20,511 nt of DNA from Chrysochromulina parva (GCA_002887195.1 PJAB01000803.1:1-20511), one strand, 5' to 3'. Counted from the stretch's first letter, positions 9,400-18,404 are shown. The notes: a model not told the origin generated them from the letters alone. Translations and numbers: made by a program.

Positions 9400-10177
9400 G
9401 CCTCCGATGCAGGTTCTGCCGTCGCCGCGTGGCGGTGGTGCCCACGACGGCGCGCCTCCGATGCAGGTTCTGCCGTCGCCGCGTGAGGTCATCCCACTCG
9501 CAGTACTCACCGCCTCGCGGGCAGTGCTCGGTGCTGCCTTTTTGCCAACGCCCGGCGCGTCGACACCGCCAAGCCCCCACGTGCATGCACAGCCGTTTGC
9601 CCACGTCGAGATTCGTCAATTGCTGCTGATGGCGCGGCCTGCCGACGCGCTCGCGTGCGCCAAGCGCGCGCCGTTCCGTCGCCGGTACTGCCTCGAGCTC
9701 CTACTTCACGAGACGCTCGTCGAGGCAGCAGAGGGCGACGCGAGAGCTCGAAAGGCGGCGGGCAACGGCGCCGAGGCCGATGGCGCCGGCGGTGGCGGCG
9801 GTGGCGGCGAGGGCGCGGGCGCCTCTCTTTTCGTGCACGTGGCGACGCTGGTGCGAGAGCTCGGCGCGCCCGATTGGTGCCGCATCGTCGCCGGCTGCGC
9901 GCGCAAGACGGACGCGTCGCATTGGGCGCGGCTCTTCGCGGCGTGCGGCGACCCGCTGGAATTGCTCGACGCCTGCCTCGAGGCGGGCGACGTGAACTGC
10001 GCGGCGGCGCTGCTGCTGCCGGTGCGCCATGTGTGTGGCACCAAGGTGTGCGAGCACATGGTCGATAAGGTGCGCGCCGCGGCTGAGCGGCAGCGCGCAC
10101 GCGAGCGACGCGACCTAATCAAGCAGCTCGATGCCTTTGGCGCGAGGCTTCGCCTTGAAGGGGATAGCGACGAGTGA
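5675..10177 (+). CDS. RIC1: RIC1 homologue (Rab6 GEF complex subunit), WD40 + RIC1 domain
   Basis: A single 4.5-kb exon. The ATG at 5675 is preferred over the upstream in-frame ATG at 5540 because MSIVGLWAQERVEAL aligns with the start of known RIC1 proteins, giving 1500 residues (human about 1420). The N-terminal part is WD40-like: RIACLSARSICIWRTFP, then MAWHPDGTRLAAISRGTRIYLY, and further blades such as VSCLAFSRDADALAVGY. The C-terminal RIC1 domain (residues about 1310-1490) is clear: IRQLLLMARPADALACA, YCLELLLHETLVEA, VAGCARKTDASHWARLF, and GDPLELLDACLEAGDVNCAAALL. RIC1 with RGP1 activates Rab6-type GTPases at the Golgi for retrograde endosome-to-Golgi traffic. Between the conserved blocks are long low-complexity inserts (Pro/Ala, Ser/Thr, Gly/Asp, poly-Ala and three tandem repeats) that keep the frame. 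No RGP1 partner is in the window. The family call is firm; whether every insert is retained in the mRNA is not known. Confidence 0.93.
6521..6610 (+). repeat. 45-bp tandem duplication in RIC1
   Basis: Two exact copies of 45 bp (6521-6565 and 6566-6610), each encoding the 15-residue unit PITEPSTPLVQRSAV. The unit is a multiple of three, so the frame is kept. Confidence 0.95.
6623..6748 (+). repeat. 48-bp tandem repeat in RIC1, 2.6 copies
   Basis: Copies start at 6623, 6671 and 6719 (the last partial) and encode AAAVDVHEPRRGEHLH. Each copy contains the inverted motif CCACG...CGTGG. The frame is preserved. Confidence 0.95.
7046..7180 (+). repeat. ACCAGC-type microsatellite in RIC1 (Ser/Thr-rich)
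   Basis: A long run of ACC, AGC and GGC triplets, mostly as the hexamer ACCAGC, encodes a Ser/Thr/Gly tract in RIC1. Its reverse complement gives the Cys/Trp- or Val/Leu-only frames on the other strand, which are not genes. Confidence 0.95.
7506..7533 (+). repeat. CCACA pentanucleotide microsatellite in RIC1
   Basis: About five copies of a 5-bp unit encode a His/Thr/Pro stretch. Unlike the other repeats in this gene, the unit is not a multiple of three, so a single-unit length change would shift the frame. Confidence 0.9.
8452..8528 (+). repeat. GGC/GAC triplet tract in RIC1 (Gly/Asp-rich)
   Basis: Nearly continuous GGC triplets interrupted by GAC encode a Gly-rich, Asp-containing loop between WD40-like segments. 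The frame is preserved. Confidence 0.95.
9356..9400 (+). repeat. GCC triplet tract in RIC1 (poly-Ala)
   Basis: About fourteen GCC codons in a row encode poly-alanine, directly followed by a 54-bp tandem duplication. Confidence 0.95.
9401..9484 (+). repeat. 54-bp period direct repeat in RIC1
   Basis: The block encoding PPMQVLPSPR occurs at 9401 and again at 9455, 54 bases apart with a GGGAHDGA spacer between. The period is a multiple of three. Confidence 0.9.
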
Positions 10178-10449
10178 TCCTCTGAGAGAATTTTTGTGCC
10201 GGCCTGGGCAGCCGCGAGCCGCGGGGAGCCGAGCCCCGGACCGGCGGAGGCATGCCCGCGGGACCGGCCCCCGCCGGGGCGCCCGCCCATAGTATCATTG
10301 CGGCATAGCATGCGTGTGTGTAGTGTACGAACACGTCCTACACGCTCGAAAGACTTAGGAACACATACCGGGGTGCTGCCAGCCCGCGGCGCCTTTTTAT
10401 TTAAGCTGGCGTGTGGCGTCGCGTCCGCAAAATCCAAAAACACCAACGC
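10178..10449. other. Convergent intergenic region, RIC1 / oxygenase
   Basis: These 272 bases lie between two converging stop codons and should hold both 3'UTRs. There is a very GC-rich patch (about 10205-10285) with short self-complementary pieces such as CCGCGAGCCGCGG, which could form a weak hairpin. No gene is visible. Confidence 0.5.
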
Positions 10450-11505
10450 TCAGGCCTGGGCGCTGGGCGCTGGTGCGTCTTCCAGCAAGTTGAAAGCGAA
10501 CGACACTCTCGGCGCGCTCGGCGCACCCGGCCTTCCACTTCTGCGCCTGGCGGCCCTGTAAGGCATCACGCAATGCGGAACGGCGCCCGGGAACACCCAT
10601 AGAGTGCCCGGCACTGGAGGCACAGCCATGAAGCTGTGTGTCGGCACGGCACTCGATAGTAGCCTCTTGCCCCCTCGGAAGAGCAAGTGGCCGTCAGGAG
10701 CGCAGCTCGTGGATTTGCTATCGGGGTCGCTGGGCCCCTCGCTCACAAAGTAGACTGCCGAGAGGCGCAAGGGGTCATGGAAGTGCATCTTGTTGAAATG
10801 CTCCTCCCGGTTGACATTGAGCCACGCGACACACTGGTAGTCACGCATTAGTTCAGCGTGTGCCGCGCGGTTCGCCTCGAGCCAATCCTCGGATTCGGCG
10901 AGCGGCTGGCCCTCGCACAGAGGGCGCTCAAAGCTGTCGATTGGACTGCTCCGAACGTCAGGCGTGGCGTCGTCCCGGGCGTCCTCCATCGATGCGACTC
11001 GAAGCTCCTCGATGGCCGCTGTCAAGGCCCCGTGCAGCACGCGACAGCTGCTCAGCTCACGGTCATACTTTGCGTCGTCGTGCGGTGCGAAGAGGTTAGC
11101 CTTTGACTGAAAACCGCCGACGTTCGATTTGCGAACGCCGCCCTCCTCGCGTCGTTCAGTGTCTAATGCCAAGGCGGCGAGCCGAGCATTGAGTGACACG
11201 GCCACCGAGCTATTGAGTGTGAAGCAATGGAGAGTCTCGCTTTGGCCAGCATGCGTCCGCCGCAGTGTTGCATCTGTCGCATCGCACGGGAGACGATAAG
11301 ATCTGTGTGCTGTGAACCAAGCTGCACCAGCATTCGACAGCATCTCTTCACTCCTGCCTGGCTCATCAAGCTCTTCGAAGGAGGAGCTGAGCGGGAGTGA
11401 GCACACCTTTGACTCTCGCGCTATGAGGGCCAGGCCCACGTCGCTGGTCTGGTCATAGATTATCCGCGTGCGTTGAACCCGTCCATCAACATGGCGAATG
11501 CGCAT
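10450..11505 (-). CDS. 2OG-Fe(II) oxygenase-like protein
   Basis: The C-terminal part looks like the family of putative 2-oxoglutarate/Fe(II) oxygenases with an H-x-H core. YQCVAWLNVNREEHFNKMHFHDP is followed by LSAVYFV, GHLLFRGG, PGTLWVFPGAVPHCV and RVSFAFNL, which give the double-stranded beta-helix order: proximal His pair 241/243 (10774-10785), distal His 311, and a late Arg expected to bind the co-substrate. The frame is open further upstream, but the codon there (11628) is GTG. The first in-frame ATG is at 11505, giving 351 residues; an upstream exon cannot be excluded. The first 200 residues are not recognised. The substrate is unknown; small-molecule, protein or nucleic-acid hydroxylation are all possible. 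No transit peptide or membrane segment is seen. Confidence 0.7.
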   Translation of the reverse strand: MRIRHVDGRVQRTRIIYDQTSDVGLALIARESKVCSLPLSSSFEELDEPGRSEEMLSNAGAAWFTAHRSYRLPCDATDATLRRTHAGQSETLHCFTLNSSVAVSLNARLAALALDTERREEGGVRKSNVGGFQSKANLFAPHDDAKYDRELSSCRVLHGALTAAIEELRVASMEDARDDATPDVRSSPIDSFERPLCEGQPLAESEDWLEANRAAHAELMRDYQCVAWLNVNREEHFNKMHFHDPLRLSAVYFVSEGPSDPDSKSTSCAPDGHLLFRGGKRLLSSAVPTHSFMAVPPVPGTLWVFPGAVPHCVMPYRAARRRSGRPGAPSAPRVSFAFNLLEDAPAPSAQA

Positions 11506-11628
11506 CCAGCATTTTTCGCGCGACCCAGTGACATGTTTCCGGAAGAAATCGTAGGCCCACGGAGCACCCTTTGCTCTTGACCTCCTGTACACAGGCTGCC
11601 TATTCTCGACGCACGACTTTCTTGCCAC

Positions 11629-11643
11629 GAAACATATAATAAA
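11629..11643. promoter_or_regulatory. TATA-like island between divergent genes
   Basis: The AT-rich run TATAATAAA (11635-11643) overlaps the first base of the plus-strand ATG at 11643. On the minus strand it reads TTTATTATATG, about 130 bases before the oxygenase ATG at 11505. That spacing suits the minus gene better; for the plus ORF it would leave almost no leader. Confidence 0.4.
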
Positions 11644-12140
11644 TGGCTTTTGCTTTCGGCACGGCGGACCTCCACGGTGAGGAGTCGCAAATCTCGCAAA
11701 TCTTCGGCGACATAGCCGAGCTCGGTGGCGACGTGTCCGCCGAGGAGCGCATTAAGAGCCTGCTCGGCGGCGACCCTGCCGAGCGCGGCCTCGCTCGCCG
11801 CCGTGTGGTGCGTCGACCCTTTGGCTCTCAAGCACATACTATCGTCTTTTCGGAGCGCGAGCGCGATGGCGCACACTCGCTCTCATCGGAGCCGTTCTCC
11901 GAGCTGCTACAGCTGGCCGCTATGCGCAGCAAGGGACAGCTGCCACTCCGCGCGAGCCGTGACCCAGCCGCGACTGAGAGCAGCCGCGCGCGTGCGCCTG
12001 GTGGCGGTGACGGCGGCAATGGTGCAGCTGTCACACCAGCGCAGCAGCTGCGAGCCGCGTTCGTCCAGGAGCTCTTGCTCTCGACGCTCGCTTTGCCTAC
12101 GGCCGGACTCGATCCCGGGCCACTCGATGCAGGTCTGTGA
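11643..12140 (+). CDS. Hypothetical protein, unrecognised; possibly a first exon
   Basis: ATG at 11643, stop at 12138-12140, 165 residues. Codon use is strongly GC3-rich, as in the neighbouring real genes, which supports coding. I do not recognise the family. The N-terminal 75 residues look folded and charged (SAEERIKSLLGGDPAERGLARRRVV, then HTIVFSERERDG); residues about 100-130 are low-complexity Gly/Ala/Arg; the end is helical (QQLRAAFVQELLLSTLAL). No signal peptide or membrane span. A strong splice-donor match, GTGAGTA at 12137, overlaps the stop codon, and an acceptor-like TTCCAG ends at 12202. The protein may therefore continue in a second exon, but I could not find a convincing one. The start sits almost on a TATA-like motif, which is also odd. 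Confidence 0.5.
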   Translation: MAFAFGTADLHGEESQISQIFGDIAELGGDVSAEERIKSLLGGDPAERGLARRRVVRRPFGSQAHTIVFSERERDGAHSLSSEPFSELLQLAAMRSKGQLPLRASRDPAATESSRARAPGGGDGGNGAAVTPAQQLRAAFVQELLLSTLALPTAGLDPGPLDAGL

Positions 12141-12488
12141 GTATTCTTCCTGATAGAAGCCGTGCGTTTACCGTTTTTGTTAATGTATCGCGCCCGTTCC
12201 AGCAGCCGAGCGGAGACTCCGCATGCGCACGCGTGGAAAAATTTCTTATGCGGCCCGCGCTCTGCCGCTCCACATCTCCACAGGACGACACACAGCTCAC
12301 AGCAGTCAGCCTGTCAGGACGAGAGCCGGGGGGCGCACCGCTGGCGCGTCGCTCGCACGATCCGCAGCGAGCCAGGTACCGCTGGCGCCGTCCATGATCC
12401 ACCTCCGCCACAGTGTCGGACCTGTCCACTCACAGCATTCGGGCGTTTCCTCACGTCGTCCGTCACGGACGTCTGCACCTCCGCATGT
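12141..12488. other. Intergenic region or further exon, ORF / eIF5A
   Basis: 348 bases between the stop of the unknown plus-strand ORF and the stop of eIF5A on the minus strand. It probably holds both 3' ends. All three plus-strand frames are open for long stretches, one of them running antisense into eIF5A, so ORF length says nothing here. A possible acceptor lies at 12201-12202 or 12204-12205. Confidence 0.4.
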
Positions 12489-13185
12489 CTATTGGGTCAT
12501 GACCTTGATGTCCATGATCTGCTCGATGCCGCACGCCGACTGGACGATGAGGAAGAACTCCTTTTCCTCCTTCAGCAGGGTACGGATTTTGCCGGAGAGC
12601 TCCGAAGCGCCGGGCGGTGCCGGGTTCATCACGTCGGGCAGCTTGAGATCGGAACGCGTATCGCCGGAAGCAGTGAGGATGGTCACGAAGCCGTCATCGT
12701 CGACATCCCTACGGACGGCACCGTGTGGAACGCACGTGGCAGCCAGCGTGAGGCCAAGGCATCACGGTGAGACGGCGCACACGCGCAGGCCATCGCCACA
12801 CCCGCGCAGGCCATCGCCACACCGTCGGTGCAAGTACAGTGTCAACAGGGTTTGTGCTTGTGCACAAATCACAAGAGCAGTCCGCGAGAGCTCCTTACAT
12901 GCACTGGAGCTCCTCCTTCTTCACGAAAGGGATCATGGTCGTGTGCGACGATGGAACGAGGTCTTCCATCTTCTTGCCCGAGAAGATATCGATGGCGACA
13001 AAGTGGCACTTGGCGTGGCCGTGCTTGCCTGTCTTCGACGTCGAGACGTCGGACACCTTGCACGGATTGCCCTTAATCATGATGTAGCCGCCCTTGCGGA
13101 TCTGGCCACCCTCCATCGGGTAGGTGTGCGAAGAGCCAGCATCAGTGGACTCGAAGGTCTCCTCGGCTTCCTCTTCGTCTGCCAT
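12489..13185 (-). CDS. eIF5A: Translation initiation factor eIF5A (two exons)
   Basis: Exon 1 runs 13185-12899 and exon 2 runs 12708-12489, giving 168 residues, close to the usual 155-170. The start is MADEEEAEETFESTDAG; the in-frame GTG upstream is not used. The hypusine loop STSKTGKHGHAK is intact, and its modified lysine would be Lys54 (human Lys50). HFVAIDIFSGKKMEDLVPSSHT follows, as in the family. Splicing AT|GTAAGG to TAG|GGATG restores the frame: QCMDVDDDGFVTILTASGD, then the C-terminal OB-fold to VMTQ. eIF5A acts on the ribosome to relieve stalls, notably at proline runs, and in termination; it needs deoxyhypusine synthase and hydroxylase, neither of which is here. A TGTGTTCAG|GTTGAAG just before the ATG looks like an acceptor, so a 5'UTR intron is possible. 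Confidence 0.97.
12709..12898 (-). other. eIF5A phase-2 intron (190 nt)
   Basis: The donor GTAAGG (12898-12893) and the acceptor ending TAG at 12709 join QCM to DVDDDG without a gap in the protein. The intron contains two copies of a 21-bp period repeat (around GCGCAGGCCATCGCCACAC) at about 12783-12823. Confidence 0.92.
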
Positions 13186-14642
13186 CTTCAACCTGAACAC
13201 AAGTAGGGTCAGGTTGCATGTGTGAGCGTTGGCGGCCGCATTCGCGGTCAGCCCCCACTGTTGGCAGCGCGCAGCTGTAGCACGCTCGAATGCGTGCGGG
13301 GCTGTGTACAGCCTCAGCCCGGCAGCAGCAGCCCGCCTCGGCCCTCAGGCACAGCCCTCCCAGCGACGCGCAAGAACTGGCGAATGGCGGCGTGCCTGTC
13401 TCTCCCCTGCGTTCCACAGGCAGCCTTGTGACGTGGTTAGCGGCATGCATGCACACAAACATTTGAGTCCTTTCCGCAATTTAGGTCAGTGGTGTCCGTC
13501 CTGTACGCACGAACCAGCTAATTGTATGATGAGGCGCTCATGCAAACAAACATCCGTACATGGCTTGCATGATCGAGCGCAACTTGGAGTCGTTCAACAG
13601 TCGTTCAACACGATTCCATGCGACGAGTCGATTACAATTACGTATTCACGGTCCGAGATGAAACGGGAGGTGCACGGGAGATGAAAGCAAGGAGATGCCC
13701 ATCACCACCGGTACCACGCCGGCCTCAACGGCTCAACCACCTGTCCCTCAGGCCTCGCTAAGCACCGCCCTCTTTGCGCAGGCTCTTTCCATGCGCTCGT
13801 TGCCCTCGACTCGAGTTCGACTCGATTCCACGATCGGCTCGACTGACCCCTGAACTCAGTCTTGAACTCAGTCAGCAAGGTATCAGCGAAGGGGCCGCCC
13901 ACGGGCGACGGCCCTCTCTAAGGCCCTCTCTCGCGCTGGTCATCTCGGCGAGCGTGAAGCGGCGCCGTCCGGCCTCGAACACATTCGACGACGGACGAGC
14001 AGGAGCACCTTTGTCCCCCTCTTTCTCTCCCCCAATCCCCCCCATCTCATACTTGACGCGGCCGATGCGCCGATTTCCTCTTCGTCGTAAGACTAAGAGT
14101 GGCGCTGAGGCGCTCATCGGCTCGAGATCGGCCCACTTCTTCTCACCTACTTGTTCTCCGAGGGCACGTATCAGCACTTAATATGACGTGTCGCCTGTCG
14201 CCTCACTACATGTAGATGGATCCCTCCGTCATCTCCGCCCACTCCCTTCCACACTGACCACAGCTGGCTTCCGGAGCTTGTTCCGGAGCACATTCGATCT
14301 GATAGTTCTAGACTTCCGTTGTTCAAGTTCAAGTTCAAGTAGGCTTCCTTTAGGTTGTCTGTTGTTTATGAAGTAACTTGAACTTGAACTTCCGTTGGCG
14401 GCTGTTGTTTATGTATGGACTTGACTTGACATTCATCCAGTGGGCTCGCAGCAACGGGATCTAACTCCCTCCGCACAGCTCCTGCAGCTAGCCACCGATC
14501 TAGTTGAAGTGTGTTTCGTCGCACTGCGTACAAGAAGAATGCCCCAAAAAGGTAGAGTCGGCACCCAAACCTTCTTGCGCACGATTCCGGACGCAACTGG
14601 TCGCAACAAGCGTTCGCCTCCTACAGGTGTTCCGCCATTTCA
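13186..14642. other. Long gene-poor intergenic region
   Basis: About 1.46 kb with no gene I can support. Expected content is the eIF5A leader and promoter on the left and the glycosyltransferase leader and promoter on the right. ORFs in both strands have mixed codon use and no recognisable domain; the best is a minus-strand 13872-14177 frame. A pyrimidine-rich tract lies at 14013-14047 and the hexanucleotide inverted repeat at 14321-14391. I looked for tRNA-like B boxes and found none that folded. Confidence 0.5.
14321..14391. repeat. Hexanucleotide inverted repeat (GTTCAA / TTGAAC)
   Basis: The left arm 14325-14340 and the right arm 14376-14391 are perfect 16-bp reverse complements built from TTGAAC units, separated by 35 bases. 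The arms could form a hairpin. The short direct repeats ACTTCCGTTG (14312, 14388) and CTGTTGTTTATG (14359, 14402) overlap the structure, showing that a local duplication took part. Confidence 0.85.
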
Positions 14643-15707
14643 ATGGCTACCCAGGCACCACGATACGATCTCCAACGCAGCGACCCCGCCTCGCTGGCGA
14701 TGGCGCTGAGCCAGCACCTGCAGCAGCGAGAGCTCGAATCGATGCACGAGTGCCCACGTAGCTCTTACATGCGCGAATGCTCAGCATCAGCATCAGCCAA
14801 CCGTCGTCGTCCGATGGACCACCGCCGCCTAGCTGTTCTGGTCTCTGGCCACACACGCACCATGGGAACCCAGGACGTCGTCGCCACGTACCAGCAAATG
14901 TTCCTCATGGCAGCACAGGAGTTTGCGGGTGGCGTGCACGTATTTGCCTATCTTGATGGCGGGCGAACACCGGCCACTGCGGCTTTGAAGATGTTTGCAG
15001 CGGTGCCTACCACAGTACTCTGGCATGATGAGTCGACCTTGTGGGGCTTGCTCGATGGCCTGCAGAACGGATCCAGTTGCGACCGCCGCGTGTGTGCGCG
15101 CATGTCCACGCTGCCCTCGCGAGCGCACCATCCCATGTGGATCCAACAACCGCTGAACCAACGTCACACCGACCAGTATGCCAAGGTTGCAGCCACGACC
15201 GAGATGATGCGCAGGGCTGAGCAGTTGGCCGGCATGAAGTTTGACGTAGTCTTGCGTGTGAGGCCCGATTTGTGCCTCGGCGCAGCCATGAGGACATTCG
15301 GGGCGGTCTTTGCACACATGCACCACTGCTCGCCCATGCTACTCGTCTGGAACGACGGGCTTGCCATCTACCCGCGTTGGGCAGGGGAGCCTTTCGCGAC
15401 GATTTGGCTCCGAGGAGCTGGGCTGTGCGACTACGACAACTACAACGCACACGACAAACACTCGGCTCCACGTAGCCCCCTCTGGAGCCTAGGCGGATAC
15501 GAGATTTCGCTGTTCGAGAGCTGGTTCGCACCTCTCGGCATCAGGGGCGCTGAGATGATCGACTATTGGTGCCAAGGCTTCCGGAATTTCAGCTGTGCCG
15601 AACGTGTGTCGCTGCGGCGCGAGGCTAGAATGACTGGGCCGTACGCGCAGGTCGGCGTCGCGAACGTGTTGGGCGTCCGCGTTGACGCATGTGCTGTGTG
15701 GTACTAA
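14643..15707 (+). CDS. Glycosyltransferase-like protein (RPD-motif family)
   Basis: ATG at 14643, single exon, 354 residues. A poorly conserved N-terminus of about 57 residues precedes the recognisable core, so the ATG at 14814 (MDHRRLAVLVSGHTRT) is an alternative start. The core opens with LAVLVSGHTRT (63-73), continues with VHVFAYLDGG, then DQYAKVAATTEMMRRAEQ, and has FDVVLRVRPDL at 200-210. That order, with RVRPD corresponding to the acidic nucleotide-sugar/metal motif, is typical of uncharacterised glycosyltransferase-like proteins common in algae, bacteria and large algal viruses. Later conserved-looking pieces are VWNDGLAIYPRW and SLGGYEISLFESWF. No signal peptide or membrane anchor is visible, so a cytosolic role or a missed upstream exon are both possible. 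Donor and acceptor are unknown. Confidence 0.7.
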   Translation: MATQAPRYDLQRSDPASLAMALSQHLQQRELESMHECPRSSYMRECSASASANRRRPMDHRRLAVLVSGHTRTMGTQDVVATYQQMFLMAAQEFAGGVHVFAYLDGGRTPATAALKMFAAVPTTVLWHDESTLWGLLDGLQNGSSCDRRVCARMSTLPSRAHHPMWIQQPLNQRHTDQYAKVAATTEMMRRAEQLAGMKFDVVLRVRPDLCLGAAMRTFGAVFAHMHHCSPMLLVWNDGLAIYPRWAGEPFATIWLRGAGLCDYDNYNAHDKHSAPRSPLWSLGGYEISLFESWFAPLGIRGAEMIDYWCQGFRNFSCAERVSLRREARMTGPYAQVGVANVLGVRVDACAVWY

Positions 15708-16267
15708 CTGAGAGAGAACTTTGTAACTTACCAAGCACTAACTGAGGCCGCGTGTGCCCCTTGTCGCCGGACTGCCCGGCTCGGCGGGGATAAACATATT
15801 CACGACAATTGATTCACGTGTCAATCGAATAAGTAGTTGTCTCCAGTTAACTCCAGCTCGGCGCAGCTTAATTTTTGACCGACCGCACCGACGGACCCGC
15901 CCTTGCCCCTACAGCTACACCCGCCTTTCCCCTCGCTACCGGCCCCGTAGCCGCCTCCAGGGGGACCTTCTCAGCTACTCAGGTATATTACCACCTAGGC
16001 ATAGGCTTTGAACACTGTGCCAGCGTACCAGTGGGTCTAAAAGTCGTACGAACGGAAAACGGTTTCTGAGTCGAATTTCCCGCGCGCACCGCTGGGCGCT
16101 CGGCTCGGGCACCGCTGGGGCGCGACCCAAGGGATGCATCTGCCGCTCCGATCAGGAGGACTTTCGCCGCGTTTCTCGCTCCACAGGGGACCTTCTCGTT
16201 GGTGGCCTGCGCTCGAAAGCCGCTACACAGCCCATGCCACATGCGCGATCGTTGTGCTACCGTCGTG
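15708..16267. other. Convergent intergenic region, glycosyltransferase / SDR
   Basis: 560 bases between two converging genes. It is less GC-rich than the genes, with no supported ORF. A short direct similarity (CACCGCTGGGCGCTCGG and CACCGCTGGGGCGCG) occurs near 16088-16125. I see no RNA gene or element. Confidence 0.5.
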
Positions 16268-17368
<1,101 letters not shown>

Positions 17369-17570
17369 TTCGCGCAGGAGCGGGCGAAAGATGGAGTGAC
17401 GCCGACAGACGCCGCCATGAGTTCGGGCGATGAGTCTTCACAAGTTCTGCCCTAATAAATAGTCTTGACCTGAAGGTGCCAAGCCAATCGTCCCACGTGA
17501 TTGCCCACGAAACCGGGATCACTTTCTTGACTAAACCTCCTGGGCCGAGGTCGCTGATCTCCGAAAATCG
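17369..17570. promoter_or_regulatory. Divergent promoter region, SDR (-) / plastid-type protein (+)
   Basis: 202 bases between two divergent ATGs. The only AT-rich island is CTAATAAATAG at 17452-17462, about 110 bases before the plus ATG and 85 before the minus ATG. It may act as a TATA-like core for one or both genes. Confidence 0.35.
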
Positions 17571-18404
17571 ATGCTCGCACTCCTCTTGCAGTCCACGGCT
17601 CTGGCTTTCCAGCCGGCTGCTTTCCACAGCGTGCGTAGCGCGACTGCTGTTCGCAGCGCTATTTCCATGCAGATGGATTGGGAAGCCAGGAAGGAAGCCC
17701 AGGAGAAAGCGGAGGCGGAGCGGATGGCTAAGCTGATGGCACACCTCAGGGCTCCTATCCGACAGTATGAGGGGGGCTGGGCTGATACAGCTCTGCGTAA
17801 CGGTAAGAAAGACCCGAAACGTTTTGGCACGGGCCCGGATGCCAACCTCGGGAAAAAAGAGTTCTACGAAGAAGAGCTGTTGAAGGACACGCACCATGGA
17901 TCAATCCGGGACTCAGGGCGGCGCAAAGGGAAGTACTCGGCGACATCGAGGACGCTGGCGCCGGAGAAACAGTCACAGTTGATACTGCCCGAGGAGTCGT
18001 TTAAGGTCACCAAGATGGAGATGTCGCGAACCGACGAGGACTTTGTGTTGGAGTGCGGAACCGGTGAGGAGGTGGAGATGGTCATCGACATCAAGCCGAT
18101 GTTCCTCACGAAGACCGAGTACTTTTATGGCTTCACGGCTGATTCGGATCCGAAGATCAGCATCAACCGCGAGGTGTCGTCGCACATTGAAGGCGATATG
18201 CCCACCAAGGGCCACAAGGGAAACGACGATGACGAGGACATCAAGATCAAAGTCAAATTCACGCCCGATTCTGCGGTGGGTGAGTTCAATGCGTACCTTT
18301 GCTTCATCTTCCCAGCGGAGAAGGCCTTCTCGAAGTTCTACAAGATCACGGGCAAGAGCACCCCCGGTGGCGCGGCCACACGCGACGCTGCGCCATTCGT
18401 CTAG
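17571..18404 (+). CDS. Unknown protein with complex-plastid targeting leader
   Basis: ATG at 17571, single exon, 277 residues. MLALLLQSTALA|FQPAAF is a signal peptide followed by Phe at the predicted cleavage site, the classic chromist plastid-targeting context. The next 18 residues (HSVRSATAVRSAISMQ) are Ser/Arg/Ala-rich and acid-free like a transit peptide, so the mature protein would start near residue 33. Residues about 34-60 are a charged helix (EARKEAQEKAEAERMAKLM). The middle has the conserved-looking IRQYEGGWADTALRNG and FYEEELLKDTHHGS. Residues about 140-265 alternate in a beta pattern, with VEMVIDIKPMFLTKTEYFYGF, an acidic loop DDDEDIK, and FTPDSAVGEFNAYLCFIFP ending in FYKITGKS. 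This resembles an immunoglobulin-like or MSP/ASH-type beta sandwich, but that is only a pattern reading. I do not recognise the family. Likely in the plastid, function unknown. Confidence 0.85.
   Translation: MLALLLQSTALAFQPAAFHSVRSATAVRSAISMQMDWEARKEAQEKAEAERMAKLMAHLRAPIRQYEGGWADTALRNGKKDPKRFGTGPDANLGKKEFYEEELLKDTHHGSIRDSGRRKGKYSATSRTLAPEKQSQLILPEESFKVTKMEMSRTDEDFVLECGTGEEVEMVIDIKPMFLTKTEYFYGFTADSDPKISINREVSSHIEGDMPTKGHKGNDDDEDIKIKVKFTPDSAVGEFNAYLCFIFPAEKAFSKFYKITGKSTPGGAATRDAAPFV

Noticed and set aside
9507..10446. Several minus-strand ORFs opposite the RIC1 domain
   Set aside because: Arg/Pro/Ala-rich shadows of the conserved RIC1 C-terminus with no family resemblance.
11506..11628. N-terminal extension of the oxygenase to 11628
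   Set aside because: The codon at 11628 is GTG, an unlikely start in a eukaryote. The extension is kept only as a possible part of an upstream exon.
12223..13206. 327-residue plus-strand ORF across eIF5A
   Set aside because: It runs antisense to both eIF5A exons and through its intron, so it is an open frame by composition only.
13805..13830. tRNA-like B box (GTTCGACTC)
   Set aside because: The flanking bases do not pair into a T-arm and no acceptor, D-arm or anticodon arm can be drawn around it.
13872..14177. Minus-strand ORF of about 101 residues in the gene-poor region
   Set aside because: It starts at GTG, has mixed codon use and no recognised domain. An exon of an unseen gene is possible but not supported.
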